Assembly (NCBI GenBank): GCA_024402695.1
Contig: JAKSTG010000025.1
Location: 1-43,703, forward strand
Source: Treponema sp.
GTDB lineage: Bacteria; Spirochaetota; Spirochaetia; Treponematales; Treponemataceae
Direction of reading: 5' to 3'
Length of the DNA: 43,703 nt
This document shows, piece after piece, positions 27,756 through 36,536 of this stretch; within the stretch, counting starts at the first letter, position 1, and every line of letters begins with the position of its first letter. Under the pieces are notes generated by a model that worked only from the letters and a program-made list of their open reading frames with translations, searched no databases and had not been told where the DNA came from. A program made the position numbers and the translations under genes.

Positions 27756-28670
27756 ATGGTTACAGCAGATATTTTTGAAAAATTGAAGGATTTGCAGGAC
27801 ATTCTCGTAAACAAATACGAACTGGAAGCAAAAATCGAAGAAGCCCCAAAACACATTGGTATTCAGGAAGAGCTTCTTGCTAAACTCAAGAAAGAATACA
27901 TCGAAAAGAACACATCTTTCGAAGAACTGAAAGCCAAAATCGGTGGTCTTAAAGTTGAATACGACCAGGCCGTAAAACTTCGCGAAGACAGCGAAAGCGG
28001 TATGGAAACTGCAACAGAAAAACGCGAAATTGAAGCTCTTGATAACCAGATTAAAAATGCAAGCGCAAAAGAAGACGCTCTGAGAAAAGAACTCCAGCAG
28101 GAAGAAAAAACACTTCAGGCTATGGATGAAGCTCTCAAATGCGACGAAGACATGATCAAGTCTCAGGAAGACGACATCAGCGCTGCAAAAAAATCAATCG
28201 ATAACGAAATTGCAAAATACAACAACGAACTTGCAATGCTTCAGGAAAAAGAAAGCAAGATCACACCATCACTTGATCAGGAAATCCTTTTCAAATTTGA
28301 AAGAATTATCCAGAGAAATGCTGAAGGTATCGTTGCTGTAAGAAACGGTGTTTGTACAGGATGTCACATGATTCTGCCAGCACAGTTCGCAAATACAGTA
28401 CGCGAAGGCGAAAACATTCTCTTCTGTCCTTACTGTTCAAGAATCCTTTGTTACGAAGAATCTGAAGATACAGAAAACTTCTACTCTATGGACGAAGCAG
28501 GTTCACTTGCTGACCTGGACGGAACAGACGGAGAAGAAGACGATACATTCGACGAAGACGACGAAAACGACAGCGATTTCTTCGGAAAAGATGAAGACTT
28601 TGCTGACGATGACGACGAAGCTGACGATTCTGACCTCGACGAAGAAGAACCAGAAGAAGACGCCGAATAA
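27756..28670 (+). CDS. Coiled-coil zinc-ribbon protein (CT398/DUF164-like) with acidic tail
   Basis: 304 residues: a long antiparallel coiled coil (about residues 1-180), then a C4 zinc ribbon CTGC ... FCPYC (around 207-230), then a C-terminal tail of about 65 residues that is mainly Asp and Glu. The coiled-coil plus zinc-ribbon plan is that of the widespread CT398/DUF164 family, whose molecular role is uncertain (nucleic-acid or secretion-related roles have been suggested). The acidic tail looks like an addition to that plan. AAGGA precedes the ATG. rnpB begins 13 nt after the stop, so the two may be co-transcribed. Confidence 0.82.
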   Translation: MVTADIFEKLKDLQDILVNKYELEAKIEEAPKHIGIQEELLAKLKKEYIEKNTSFEELKAKIGGLKVEYDQAVKLREDSESGMETATEKREIEALDNQIKNASAKEDALRKELQQEEKTLQAMDEALKCDEDMIKSQEDDISAAKKSIDNEIAKYNNELAMLQEKESKITPSLDQEILFKFERIIQRNAEGIVAVRNGVCTGCHMILPAQFANTVREGENILFCPYCSRILCYEESEDTENFYSMDEAGSLADLDGTDGEEDDTFDEDDENDSDFFGKDEDFADDDDEADDSDLDEEEPEEDAE

Positions 28671-28683
28671 ATCAGTTAATATC

Positions 28684-29069
28684 AGACAGGATGCATAATC
28701 GCGCAGGCGGGGCTTATGACAGTCCCGGGCCTGTGAGGTAAAGTCCGGGCTCCGCCGGAAAAAATGCCGGGTAATAACCGGGCATCGGGGACAGTTGTGT
28801 TTTTCACATAACTCTCCGGTGACAGAAAGTGCAACAGAAATTGTACCGCCAGGCAACTGGTAAGGGTGAAAAGGCAGTGTAAGAGACTACCGGGTTTCTG
28901 GTAACAGAAGCCGCTTGTAAACCTCATTTGGAGCAAAATTAAGCAGCAGTTTGGTTTTCCGGACTATAGACTGCGGGTAAATTGCTGAAGGCATCTGGCA
29001 ACAGATGTTTCGGATAGATGATTATGACCGGAGAAATCCGGAACAAAACCCGGCTTACAGTCCTGCCTG
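28684..29069 (+). ncRNA. rnpB: RNase P RNA, bacterial class A
   Basis: The catalytic RNA that trims the 5' leader of pre-tRNAs. Recognised from the ordered conserved blocks GAGGTAAAGTCCGGGCTCC (CR-I), GTGCAACAGAAA, GGGTGAAAAGGCAGTGTAAGAG, TAAACC and the CR-V-type AGATGATTATGACCGG, with ACAAAACCCGGCTTAC near the 3' end. P1 pairs CAGACAGGA at the 5' end with TCCTGCCTG at the 3' end (one mismatch) and is directly followed by a run of T, so P1 probably doubles as the terminator. Ends are placed by P1. No separate strong promoter is evident. Confidence 0.95.
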
Positions 29070-29117
29070 TTTTTTTTATAAATTGTCATACAAATAAAAT
29101 CGATAACGGGTGGGGAA

Positions 29118-30086
29118 ATGGACGATATCGAATTTAAAAACGAGAATACCGCAAAAAGAAAAAGTCATATTGTCCGTAACATTTTAATAAGCGTTGCGCT
29201 TATTGTCGTAATTGCCACAGTCATTTCATTTTCCGTTTTCGGAATCATAAAACTCAACAGAAATAGAATCACAGCAAGAACTTTAGCCCGTTACTGGAGC
29301 GAAACCGATTTTTCTAAATACGAAAAAATCTACAATGACGGAAAACTCCTTCTTCAGAATGAACCTTTCAATAACACAGCCCTGATTTACTACGGATATT
29401 CCTGCTTTTACCTGGCTGTTTCCCAGACCGACTCCTCTGAAATCCAGAAATATCTTGATGAATGTATCAGTTCTTTAAGACTTGCTATTTATTCTGCAAG
29501 AGAAAAGACTCTTCCACAGATCCATTACATGCTTGGAAAAGCTTATTTCTACAAAAACAAGATTGCAGAAAATTTTTACGCTGACCTTACAATTGAAAAC
29601 CTGAACAAAGCCCTTGTTCTTGGTTATGAAGCAGATGACATATATGAATACCTTGGTATGAGCTATGCAGCTCTTGGAAAAACTACGGAAAGTATTGCGG
29701 CTTTTTCTGAGGCACTTCTTGTAAGAGAATCCGGAAACCTCCTTGTTTCCATTGCAGAACAGTACATGAAGAACGGAATGACCTCTTCCAGCAAGCAATA
29801 CCTGTACCGGGTTATCAATTCCAGCGACAATGACCTGCTTATAGAAAAAAGCCGCATTATGCTGGCCAATATTTACCTTGAAGAAGAGAACTACGAAGAT
29901 GCCCAGAAGGAATTCGAAGAAGTTCTTAAAAATAATAAAAATTCTGATGACGCACATTACGGAATTGGTGTAATATATGAGAAGCAGGGAAATTTGGTTT
30001 TAGCCCGTTCTGAATGGAGAAACACTTTAAAAATCCGTGCTAACCATCAGGGTGCTCTTAAAAAATTATCTGAAACAAAAAAATAG
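29118..30086 (+). CDS. Membrane-anchored TPR protein
   Basis: 322 residues. A basic cytoplasmic N-terminus and one transmembrane helix (about 17-42) are followed by about 270 residues of tetratricopeptide repeats (for example LGMSYAALGKTTESIAAFSEAL and YEDAQKEFEEVL). Such proteins scaffold complexes; no partner can be read from sequence. GGTGGGG precedes the ATG. It ends 11 nt before mreB, so it probably belongs to the elongasome operon and may act with it. Confidence 0.85.
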   Translation: MDDIEFKNENTAKRKSHIVRNILISVALIVVIATVISFSVFGIIKLNRNRITARTLARYWSETDFSKYEKIYNDGKLLLQNEPFNNTALIYYGYSCFYLAVSQTDSSEIQKYLDECISSLRLAIYSAREKTLPQIHYMLGKAYFYKNKIAENFYADLTIENLNKALVLGYEADDIYEYLGMSYAALGKTTESIAAFSEALLVRESGNLLVSIAEQYMKNGMTSSSKQYLYRVINSSDNDLLIEKSRIMLANIYLEEENYEDAQKEFEEVLKNNKNSDDAHYGIGVIYEKQGNLVLARSEWRNTLKIRANHQGALKKLSETKK

Positions 30087-30097
30087 GGGAAAATAAA

Positions 30098-31132
30098 ATG
30101 GGATTTTTTGACAGATTTTCAACAGACATTGGTATTGACCTGGGAACATGTAATACTCTTATCTACGTAAGAGGAAAGGGAATCGTAATTGATGAACCTT
30201 CTGTTGTTGCCGTAGAAAAGGGTACAAAAAAGATCGTTGCCGTAGGTTCTGATGCCAAACAGATGCTTGACCGTACTCCGGGAAACATTCTTGCCATCCG
30301 TCCTCTTGCAGACGGAGTTATCGCCGACATCGATTCATGTCAGATCCTCATCGAATATTTCATCAAGAAAATTACTCCAAAACACCAGCTCATCAAATCA
30401 CTCAGAATGAAAATCGGTATTCCTTCATGTATTACAGAAGTTGAACGCCGTGCAGTTGTTGAAGCTGCTCTCAAAGCAGGTGCAAAGGAAGTTGAAGTTG
30501 TAGCAGAAAGTCTTGCCGCTGCAATCGGTGCAAAAATCCCTATTTACGAACCAGCCGGACACATGGTTTGTGACATTGGTGGTGGTACAACTGAAGTTTC
30601 AGTTATTTCTCTTGGCGGTATGGTTGTTACAAACTCTATCCGTGTTGGTGGAGACAAGTTCGACGAAGCCATCGTAAACCACATCAGAAACACACATAAC
30701 CTGCGTATCGGTAAAGGTGCTGCAGAAAGACTTAAGATTCAGATCGGTTCTGCCGCTCCTGAAAAAACAATCGACAAAATGGAAATCAAAGGTGTTGACG
30801 CAATCACTGGTCTTCCACGCCGTCTTGAAATCGACAGCGTAGAAGTTCGCGAAGCACTTAAAGAACCTGTTACAAAAATCGTACAGGAAGTTAAAAACGT
30901 TCTCGGACTTACTCCACCTGAACTGGCTGCTGATATCATCGAACGCGGTATCATCATGACTGGTGGTGGTTCTATGTTAAGAGAACTTCCAAAACTTATT
31001 TCAAAAGAAGCTGGTGTTCCTGTAATTCTGGTTGAACGTCCTCTTGAATGTGTTGCTCTTGGTGCCGGTCAGGCCTTCGAACTGTTCAAGGATATGACAG
31101 CAGACAGAATGATTTACGATTCTCTTTCATAA
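30098..31132 (+). CDS. mreB: Rod-shape actin homologue MreB
   Basis: 344 residues, standard length. This actin-like ATPase forms filaments on the inner membrane that organise peptidoglycan elongation. The phosphate-1 loop IGIDLGTCNTLIY, phosphate-2 VCDIGGGTTEVSVISLGG and adenosine motif TGGGSMLRELP are intact. AGGGG precedes the ATG. First core gene of the mreB-mreC-mreD-mrdA-rodA series. Confidence 0.97.
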   Translation: MGFFDRFSTDIGIDLGTCNTLIYVRGKGIVIDEPSVVAVEKGTKKIVAVGSDAKQMLDRTPGNILAIRPLADGVIADIDSCQILIEYFIKKITPKHQLIKSLRMKIGIPSCITEVERRAVVEAALKAGAKEVEVVAESLAAAIGAKIPIYEPAGHMVCDIGGGTTEVSVISLGGMVVTNSIRVGGDKFDEAIVNHIRNTHNLRIGKGAAERLKIQIGSAAPEKTIDKMEIKGVDAITGLPRRLEIDSVEVREALKEPVTKIVQEVKNVLGLTPPELAADIIERGIIMTGGGSMLRELPKLISKEAGVPVILVERPLECVALGAGQAFELFKDMTADRMIYDSLS

Positions 31133-31154
31133 CAAGAAGGTATAGAGTCGTAAC

Positions 31155-32048
31155 ATGAAGCCAAAGACCCGTTTTTCTTTTCGTTTCAGTTTTTCTGAAT
31201 TTCTTCTCGTAATTCTTCTCTTGATTTCAGGACTCATGCTTGGATTCAGTTCCAAAAGTTTCGTCCTGAATTTCAAGAAAGTTGGATTCTCGGTTTTATC
31301 AACTGCAGAAAAAGGAGTTGTTACCGTAACAAGAGGAATCAGAAACACCTTCAATTCAGCCAAAGAACTTCGTCAGCTTAAAAAAGATTATGACAGTCTG
31401 GTTGAAAAACTTGAAAACTACGAACAGATGCAGCGCAGCAATGCGGACATCAGAAAAGAAAACGAAAGGCTTAAAGATCAGCTTGGCTTCTCTATCTACA
31501 TGGAAGAAAAAAATATTCCATGTCAGATTATTTCCCGTGACCTGGACAATCTTTATTCATATCTGACAATCAACAAGGGAAGCGTAAACGGCATCCGCAA
31601 AAACATGCCTGTTGTTGCTTTCCAGAACGGAAGTCAGGGACTGGTAGGAAAAGTTGTTGAAGTGGGACCTTTAACAAGTCAGATCATGCCAGTCTATAAT
31701 CTAAACTGTATTGTTTCTTCAAGAATCCAGAACTCCCGCGAAATCGGTCTGGTTTCCGGAAACGGAGATCCAAACCTGCCGCTTTCGATGCAGTATATCC
31801 GTAAACGAACAATTGATTCTCTTCACTACGGCGACGTTATTGTTACTTCAGGTGAAAACGATAACTACATGCGTGATATTCCGGTGGGTTCTATTTCTAA
31901 AATCACTTCCATCGACTACAACTCTTCATTGAATATTGAACTTACACCTATCATTGACTTCGCTAAACTTGAAGTTGTTTTCGTCGTAAACATGAAAGAG
32001 CTTAACGACAAACGCGACACCAGCGACTCGGAGGCAAGAAATGACTAA
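31155..32048 (+). CDS. mreC: Rod-shape protein MreC
   Basis: 297 residues. A transmembrane helix (about 13-33) is followed by a coiled coil (about 70-110) and the periplasmic beta-domain with NKGSVNGIRKNMPVV and GLVGKVVEVGP, the MreC signature. It bridges MreB and PBP2. It overlaps mreD by 8 nt, implying translational coupling. Confidence 0.94.
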   Translation: MKPKTRFSFRFSFSEFLLVILLLISGLMLGFSSKSFVLNFKKVGFSVLSTAEKGVVTVTRGIRNTFNSAKELRQLKKDYDSLVEKLENYEQMQRSNADIRKENERLKDQLGFSIYMEEKNIPCQIISRDLDNLYSYLTINKGSVNGIRKNMPVVAFQNGSQGLVGKVVEVGPLTSQIMPVYNLNCIVSSRIQNSREIGLVSGNGDPNLPLSMQYIRKRTIDSLHYGDVIVTSGENDNYMRDIPVGSISKITSIDYNSSLNIELTPIIDFAKLEVVFVVNMKELNDKRDTSDSEARND

Positions 32049-32556
32049 ATCATTTTTCTGTTCTGTTCTGATTATCCTTGGTGCTGCCCTTATTGAAAGC
32101 ACAATTCTCAGTAATCTTTATATCCTTCCTGTAATTCCGGATTTGGTACTTATCGCTTCAGTTTATATTTCTCTTCTGAATGGAAGAACTTATGGACAGC
32201 TTACAGGCTTTGTTTCGGGTTTGACACTGGACTTCATTACAGGTGTTCCTTTCGGACTTAACTGCATCTTCAGAACTCTCGTTGGTTATGTTTACGGGCT
32301 TTTTGCAGACCACATTGTAATCTCAGGACTTGTTATTCCTGTTCTTACAGTTTCAACAGCAACAATCTTGAAGACAATTCTGATCTGGGTGATTTCGCTT
32401 TTCTACACGGCAATCAATCCGGTTTCAATCATTTCTTTCGACTTCCTTATTGAACTTCTGTTCAATGTTGTTCTTGCACCATTCGTTTTCAAGTTCTTAA
32501 GTTTCTTTAAAAGAACAATCAACATTCATCCGGAGAGAACCTCATTAAATGATTAG
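32041..32556 (+). CDS. mreD: Rod-shape protein MreD
   Basis: 171 residues, about five transmembrane helices. PDLVLIASVYISLLNG and GFVSGLTLDFITGVPFGLN are recognisable MreD motifs. It overlaps mreC by 8 nt and mrdA by 8 nt, so all three are translated in tandem. Confidence 0.9.
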   Translation: MTKSFFCSVLIILGAALIESTILSNLYILPVIPDLVLIASVYISLLNGRTYGQLTGFVSGLTLDFITGVPFGLNCIFRTLVGYVYGLFADHIVISGLVIPVLTVSTATILKTILIWVISLFYTAINPVSIISFDFLIELLFNVVLAPFVFKFLSFFKRTINIHPERTSLND

Positions 32557-34450
32557 AAGACAGTTTGATCAGGACTATAACTCCGGAGCAGAAGGTGAAA
32601 AGAACGTTAAACTTCTTTTTCTCGTAATCCTTCTTGTTATTCTTTTTTGTGTTTACGCTTTCAAGCTTCTTTCGATTCAGGTAATCAATGGTGAAAAATA
32701 CCGTACTCAGTCAAAGAACATCTCAAGCCGTATTACAACAATTCCTGCCCAGCGAGGAGAAATCTTTGACCGGAACGCAAACATGCCTCTGGTTGTTAAT
32801 ACTGAAAGTTTTGCCGTTTCAATTACACCGGGCGAAATTCCTTCAGGAAGATATGACAACGTAGCTTCGAAACTTGCCCAGATTATGGGAATAAAAAAAA
32901 CCGACATCGATGCAAAGATTCCGAAAAACTACAGACGCTCCTTTACAGCAAGAACTATAAAATCCAACGTTCCTTTTTCGATTATTTCAAACATTGCAGA
33001 GAACAAAAATGATCTTCCGGGAGTTTCATGGGAATCGACACCTATCAGAAACTATGTGGAATCAGGATCTCTTTCGCATATCATCGGGTACGTAGGTGAT
33101 ATTTCAGAAGAAGAATATACACAGATGTACAACCGCGGTTACGACAAACGCCGTCAGGTTGGTAAAACCGGAATTGAAAAACAATATGACCACCTGCTTC
33201 AGGGAATTCCTGGTCAGGAAAGCCGCACTGTCGATGTTCGTGGTCGTGTTCTTTCAGATGCTCCAGTTGTAACAGAACCTCAGATGGGTAAAAATCTTGT
33301 CCTTACAATCGACACAAGAATCCAGGAACTTGTAGAAAAGACTCTTGGTGAACGCGTTGGAGCATCTGTTGTTCTGAAACCTTCAACAGGTGAAGTCCTT
33401 GCAATGGTTTCATACCCATTCTATGACACAAATCTTTTTAACCGTGATACAGCTTCCGAAGAATATGCTGCTTTAAGAAATGACAAAAACAATCCGTTCC
33501 TGAACCGTGCTGTAATGACTTCCTATGCGCCGGCGTCGACCTTCAAGATTGTTATGTCTACAGCCTTGCTTCAGGAAAAAACCTTCCCATCGGGAAAGAA
33601 GATTGAATGTAACGGACGCATCTTTTACGGTGGCCATACTTACCACTGTCACCAGCTTTGGGGACACGGCTGGCTTGATCTTAAAGAAGCTCTTGCTGAA
33701 TCCTGCGACGTTTATTATTACACTGTAGGACGCGACTCACTTGGTATTGAAAAAATTGCTGAATATGCAAGAAAGTTCGGGTTAGGGCAGAGCGCTGAAA
33801 TTGACCTTCCTAGCCAGGCAAAGGGACTTGTTCCAACTCCTGTTTGGAAGGAACGTACCCGCCATTCCAAATGGGTTGGTGGTGACACAATTTCTGTTTC
33901 AATCGGACAGGGAGACCTTACAGCAACACCTCTTCAGCTTGCTGACATGATTGCAATGGTTTCGAACAAAGGAACTGTATATAAACCACATCTTCTTAAG
34001 GAAGTTCGTGACCCAGTTACCAATGAAGTTATCCAGGAAACAAAACCTGAAGTTCTTCATCATCCGGAAGACATTGACGAAGAAGTATGGACAGAAATGC
34101 AGGAATATCTGCATTACACAGCTACCAACGGTTCTGCAAAATTCCCAATGACTCTGCTCAATGTTCCTATTGCCTGTAAGACAGGTACTGGTGAAGTTGA
34201 TAAATATAAAAACTCAAAAGAAAACCACTGGCACTCCTGGCTTGTTGCTTACGCACCTTATGATGCTCCTCCTGAAGAAAGAATCTGTATTGCAACAATT
34301 GTCGAAGCCGTTAACAAATGGGAATGGTGGGCACCATACGCTACCTGTATTATTTTCCAGGGTATTTTTGAAGACCAGACTTACGAAGAAGCATTCGATG
34401 CTTTGAAACTTGGTCGTTACCTTGGTCAGCCTGCAGTAAGGAGAGACTAG
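32549..34450 (+). CDS. mrdA: Penicillin-binding protein 2 (elongation transpeptidase)
   Basis: 633 residues, a class B PBP that crosslinks peptidoglycan during side-wall growth. One N-terminal transmembrane helix (about 22-44) is followed by the dimerisation domain with RGEIFDRN and then the transpeptidase domain. The catalytic serine is S330 in SxxK (STFK), the second motif is SCD in ESCDVYYY, and the third is KTGTG. The length is normal. The start overlaps mreD and the stop is 1 nt from the TTG start of rodA. Confidence 0.95.
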   Translation: MIRRQFDQDYNSGAEGEKNVKLLFLVILLVILFCVYAFKLLSIQVINGEKYRTQSKNISSRITTIPAQRGEIFDRNANMPLVVNTESFAVSITPGEIPSGRYDNVASKLAQIMGIKKTDIDAKIPKNYRRSFTARTIKSNVPFSIISNIAENKNDLPGVSWESTPIRNYVESGSLSHIIGYVGDISEEEYTQMYNRGYDKRRQVGKTGIEKQYDHLLQGIPGQESRTVDVRGRVLSDAPVVTEPQMGKNLVLTIDTRIQELVEKTLGERVGASVVLKPSTGEVLAMVSYPFYDTNLFNRDTASEEYAALRNDKNNPFLNRAVMTSYAPASTFKIVMSTALLQEKTFPSGKKIECNGRIFYGGHTYHCHQLWGHGWLDLKEALAESCDVYYYTVGRDSLGIEKIAEYARKFGLGQSAEIDLPSQAKGLVPTPVWKERTRHSKWVGGDTISVSIGQGDLTATPLQLADMIAMVSNKGTVYKPHLLKEVRDPVTNEVIQETKPEVLHHPEDIDEEVWTEMQEYLHYTATNGSAKFPMTLLNVPIACKTGTGEVDKYKNSKENHWHSWLVAYAPYDAPPEERICIATIVEAVNKWEWWAPYATCIIFQGIFEDQTYEEAFDALKLGRYLGQPAVRRD

Positions 34451-34451
34451 C

Positions 34452-35861
34452 TTGAAATCAAAGTTCTGGAACCGTTTTGATTATTTTATTCTCCTTTCTG
34501 TCATTGCCCTGACAACCCTTGGAATTCTTTTTATTTATTCGGCAAGGTTCACATCAAAAGGTCTTATCAATCCAACTCAGTATATCAAACAGATTATCTG
34601 GGCCAGCGTTGGAGTTTTCTTTATATTCGTAATCTGCCTTTCGGATTACAAAAGAATAAGAAGATACTCACCTTATCTTTTTGTTTTCCTTCTTGGCGTT
34701 CTTGTCTTTACAAGATTGTTTGGTAAAAGAGTTAATGGTGCAAGATCCTGGCTTGGTATCGGAAGTTTCGGAATTCAGCCTTCAGAATTCGGAAAGATTT
34801 TATTTATTTTCTTCATGGCAAAATTTCTTGAAGACTCAAGAAACCTGCCTCCATTCAAAAGATTTGTTCTTGGAAACATTTATATGGCAATGCCAATGGG
34901 ACTGATTCTTCTTCAGCCTGACCTTGGTACGGCTTCTGTATATTTCCCGATTTTCCTCGTTATGGCTTTTATGGCCGGAGTAAAAATAAAGTATCTTTTC
35001 TTTGAACTATCTTTTCTTCTCCTAACAATTTTCTTTGCGGTACTTCCTGCATACAATCAATATATACCGGCACAGCCTCATGTATTCCTGCAGGTTCTTT
35101 CAAGTTTCAAACTCCGCGTTTTCCTTATTCTGGTTACAACAGCCATAACTGTAATTGCTGCCTCTGTAAGAATCTTTTTCCACGGACGAAAATATTTCTA
35201 TTGGATTACTTACGCATTCCTTTGCATAACAGGATCCCTGATTCTTTCCATGTTCATGCAGTTCTTTCTGACTGGTTCAATGGACCAGTACGGAAATGAT
35301 GTAAGTCTTGCTCAGGCAATTCTGCATCCTTCAAAACTTCTGGACTTTCCTACAAAATGGGGAAACCTGAGTTACCAGATGAAACGTCTTCTGATTTTTA
35401 TGAGACCGGAAATCGACATCCATGATGCAGGCTGGAACATTTATCAGAGTAAAATCGCTATTGGTTCCGGAAGTTTCTGGGGACGCGGATTCTTACAGGG
35501 AACCCAGTCTCATAACGGATGGCTTCCTGAACAGTCAACTGACTTCATCTTCGGAATCCTTGCAGAAGAAACAGGCTTCATCGGTGGATTCGGAGTTATC
35601 TGTCTTTACATGATGCTTTTCATGAGGACAATTTATATAATCAAAATCAACCAGAATGAATACGGCACACTCATTGCTTCGGGCATTCTTGCTATGTATG
35701 CGTTCCACTTTTTTATCAATGTAGGTATGCTTATGGGAGCAATGCCTATTACAGGTATTCCGCTTCTGTTCCTTTCATATGGTGGATCCTCACTTCTTAC
35801 AGCAATGATATGTGCCGGTATTCTTATGAATATCAACTATCACAAAATGGAACTCCACTAA
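34452..35861 (+). CDS. rodA: Rod-shape SEDS glycosyltransferase RodA
   Basis: 469 residues, a polytopic SEDS peptidoglycan polymerase that works with PBP2. It starts at a TTG with AAGGAGAG 5' of it, immediately after mrdA. Family motifs are NGARSWLGIG, FGIQPSEFGKI, LQPDLGTASV, the conserved loop FLQGTQSHNGWLPEQSTDFIFG and ITGIPLLFLSYGGSS. Compared with typical RodA (370-430 residues) it has extra hydrophobic sequence between about residues 210 and 280, enough for two more membrane spans. Confidence 0.95.
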   Translation: MKSKFWNRFDYFILLSVIALTTLGILFIYSARFTSKGLINPTQYIKQIIWASVGVFFIFVICLSDYKRIRRYSPYLFVFLLGVLVFTRLFGKRVNGARSWLGIGSFGIQPSEFGKILFIFFMAKFLEDSRNLPPFKRFVLGNIYMAMPMGLILLQPDLGTASVYFPIFLVMAFMAGVKIKYLFFELSFLLLTIFFAVLPAYNQYIPAQPHVFLQVLSSFKLRVFLILVTTAITVIAASVRIFFHGRKYFYWITYAFLCITGSLILSMFMQFFLTGSMDQYGNDVSLAQAILHPSKLLDFPTKWGNLSYQMKRLLIFMRPEIDIHDAGWNIYQSKIAIGSGSFWGRGFLQGTQSHNGWLPEQSTDFIFGILAEETGFIGGFGVICLYMMLFMRTIYIIKINQNEYGTLIASGILAMYAFHFFINVGMLMGAMPITGIPLLFLSYGGSSLLTAMICAGILMNINYHKMELH

Positions 35862-35870
35862 AAGATTCAT

Positions 35871-36458
35871 ATGATTTCTTGCAAAAGATTATTTCTTGTT
35901 TTTATTCTGCTTTTTTCATCATTTGTAATGTTTTCTCAAAGTCCTGCCAGTGAAGACTCCTATGATTCTTTGCACGATGAAGCTCTGGAGTTTTTCAAAA
36001 ACTACAATATTACAATTCTTGGAAGTCAGGATAAACTGACAATTATGCACAAAAAAGGGACTTTTTCTAAACTTGGAAAAGAAACGATTAAAGGTGACAT
36101 TTCCGGAACCCTGACATATCACGCCAGAATCAAAGGCTTTGGCGGCGATATTAAAATGATTTATCAGAATTACAGCGACCTTCCTGGAATGGTAATAAAC
36201 GGGGAATCCAATGTAAGTGCAAAAATGAACATGCACGGATGGATGTACGGAAAAATCTATATTACCGATTCAAAGAATAATTCTCTTGCTGAAATTGATT
36301 ATAACTCCCTTGAGATAGTGCACGGAGTTGATGGTGGTGGTGGCTACTACATTACACTTACCGGAAAGGCACCTGTCTTCCTTAAATGGGATGAAGTAAA
36401 CAGACCTGACCGAGAAGAAGAATTTTACGACGAAGACGAAAATCCTATATCAAAATAA
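35871..36458 (+). CDS. Exported hypothetical protein
   Basis: 195 residues with a signal peptide (about 1-23, MISCKRLFLVFILLFSS...). There is no lipobox at the expected place, since the only Cys is at residue 4. The mature part is beta-rich with Gly-rich turns (GVDGGGGYYITLTGKAP) and a charged C-terminus rich in Glu and Asp. No family was recognised. It lies 9 nt after rodA, so it is probably the last gene of the elongasome operon and perhaps envelope-related. Its ribosome-binding site is weak. Confidence 0.7.
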   Translation: MISCKRLFLVFILLFSSFVMFSQSPASEDSYDSLHDEALEFFKNYNITILGSQDKLTIMHKKGTFSKLGKETIKGDISGTLTYHARIKGFGGDIKMIYQNYSDLPGMVINGESNVSAKMNMHGWMYGKIYITDSKNNSLAEIDYNSLEIVHGVDGGGGYYITLTGKAPVFLKWDEVNRPDREEEFYDEDENPISK

Positions 36459-36536
36459 GAAATTTGAATTTATCAATACAATTGTTAAAGCAAAAAGAAG
36501 AATCTTGGTTTATCATATATGTATTGGAGGATTCAA

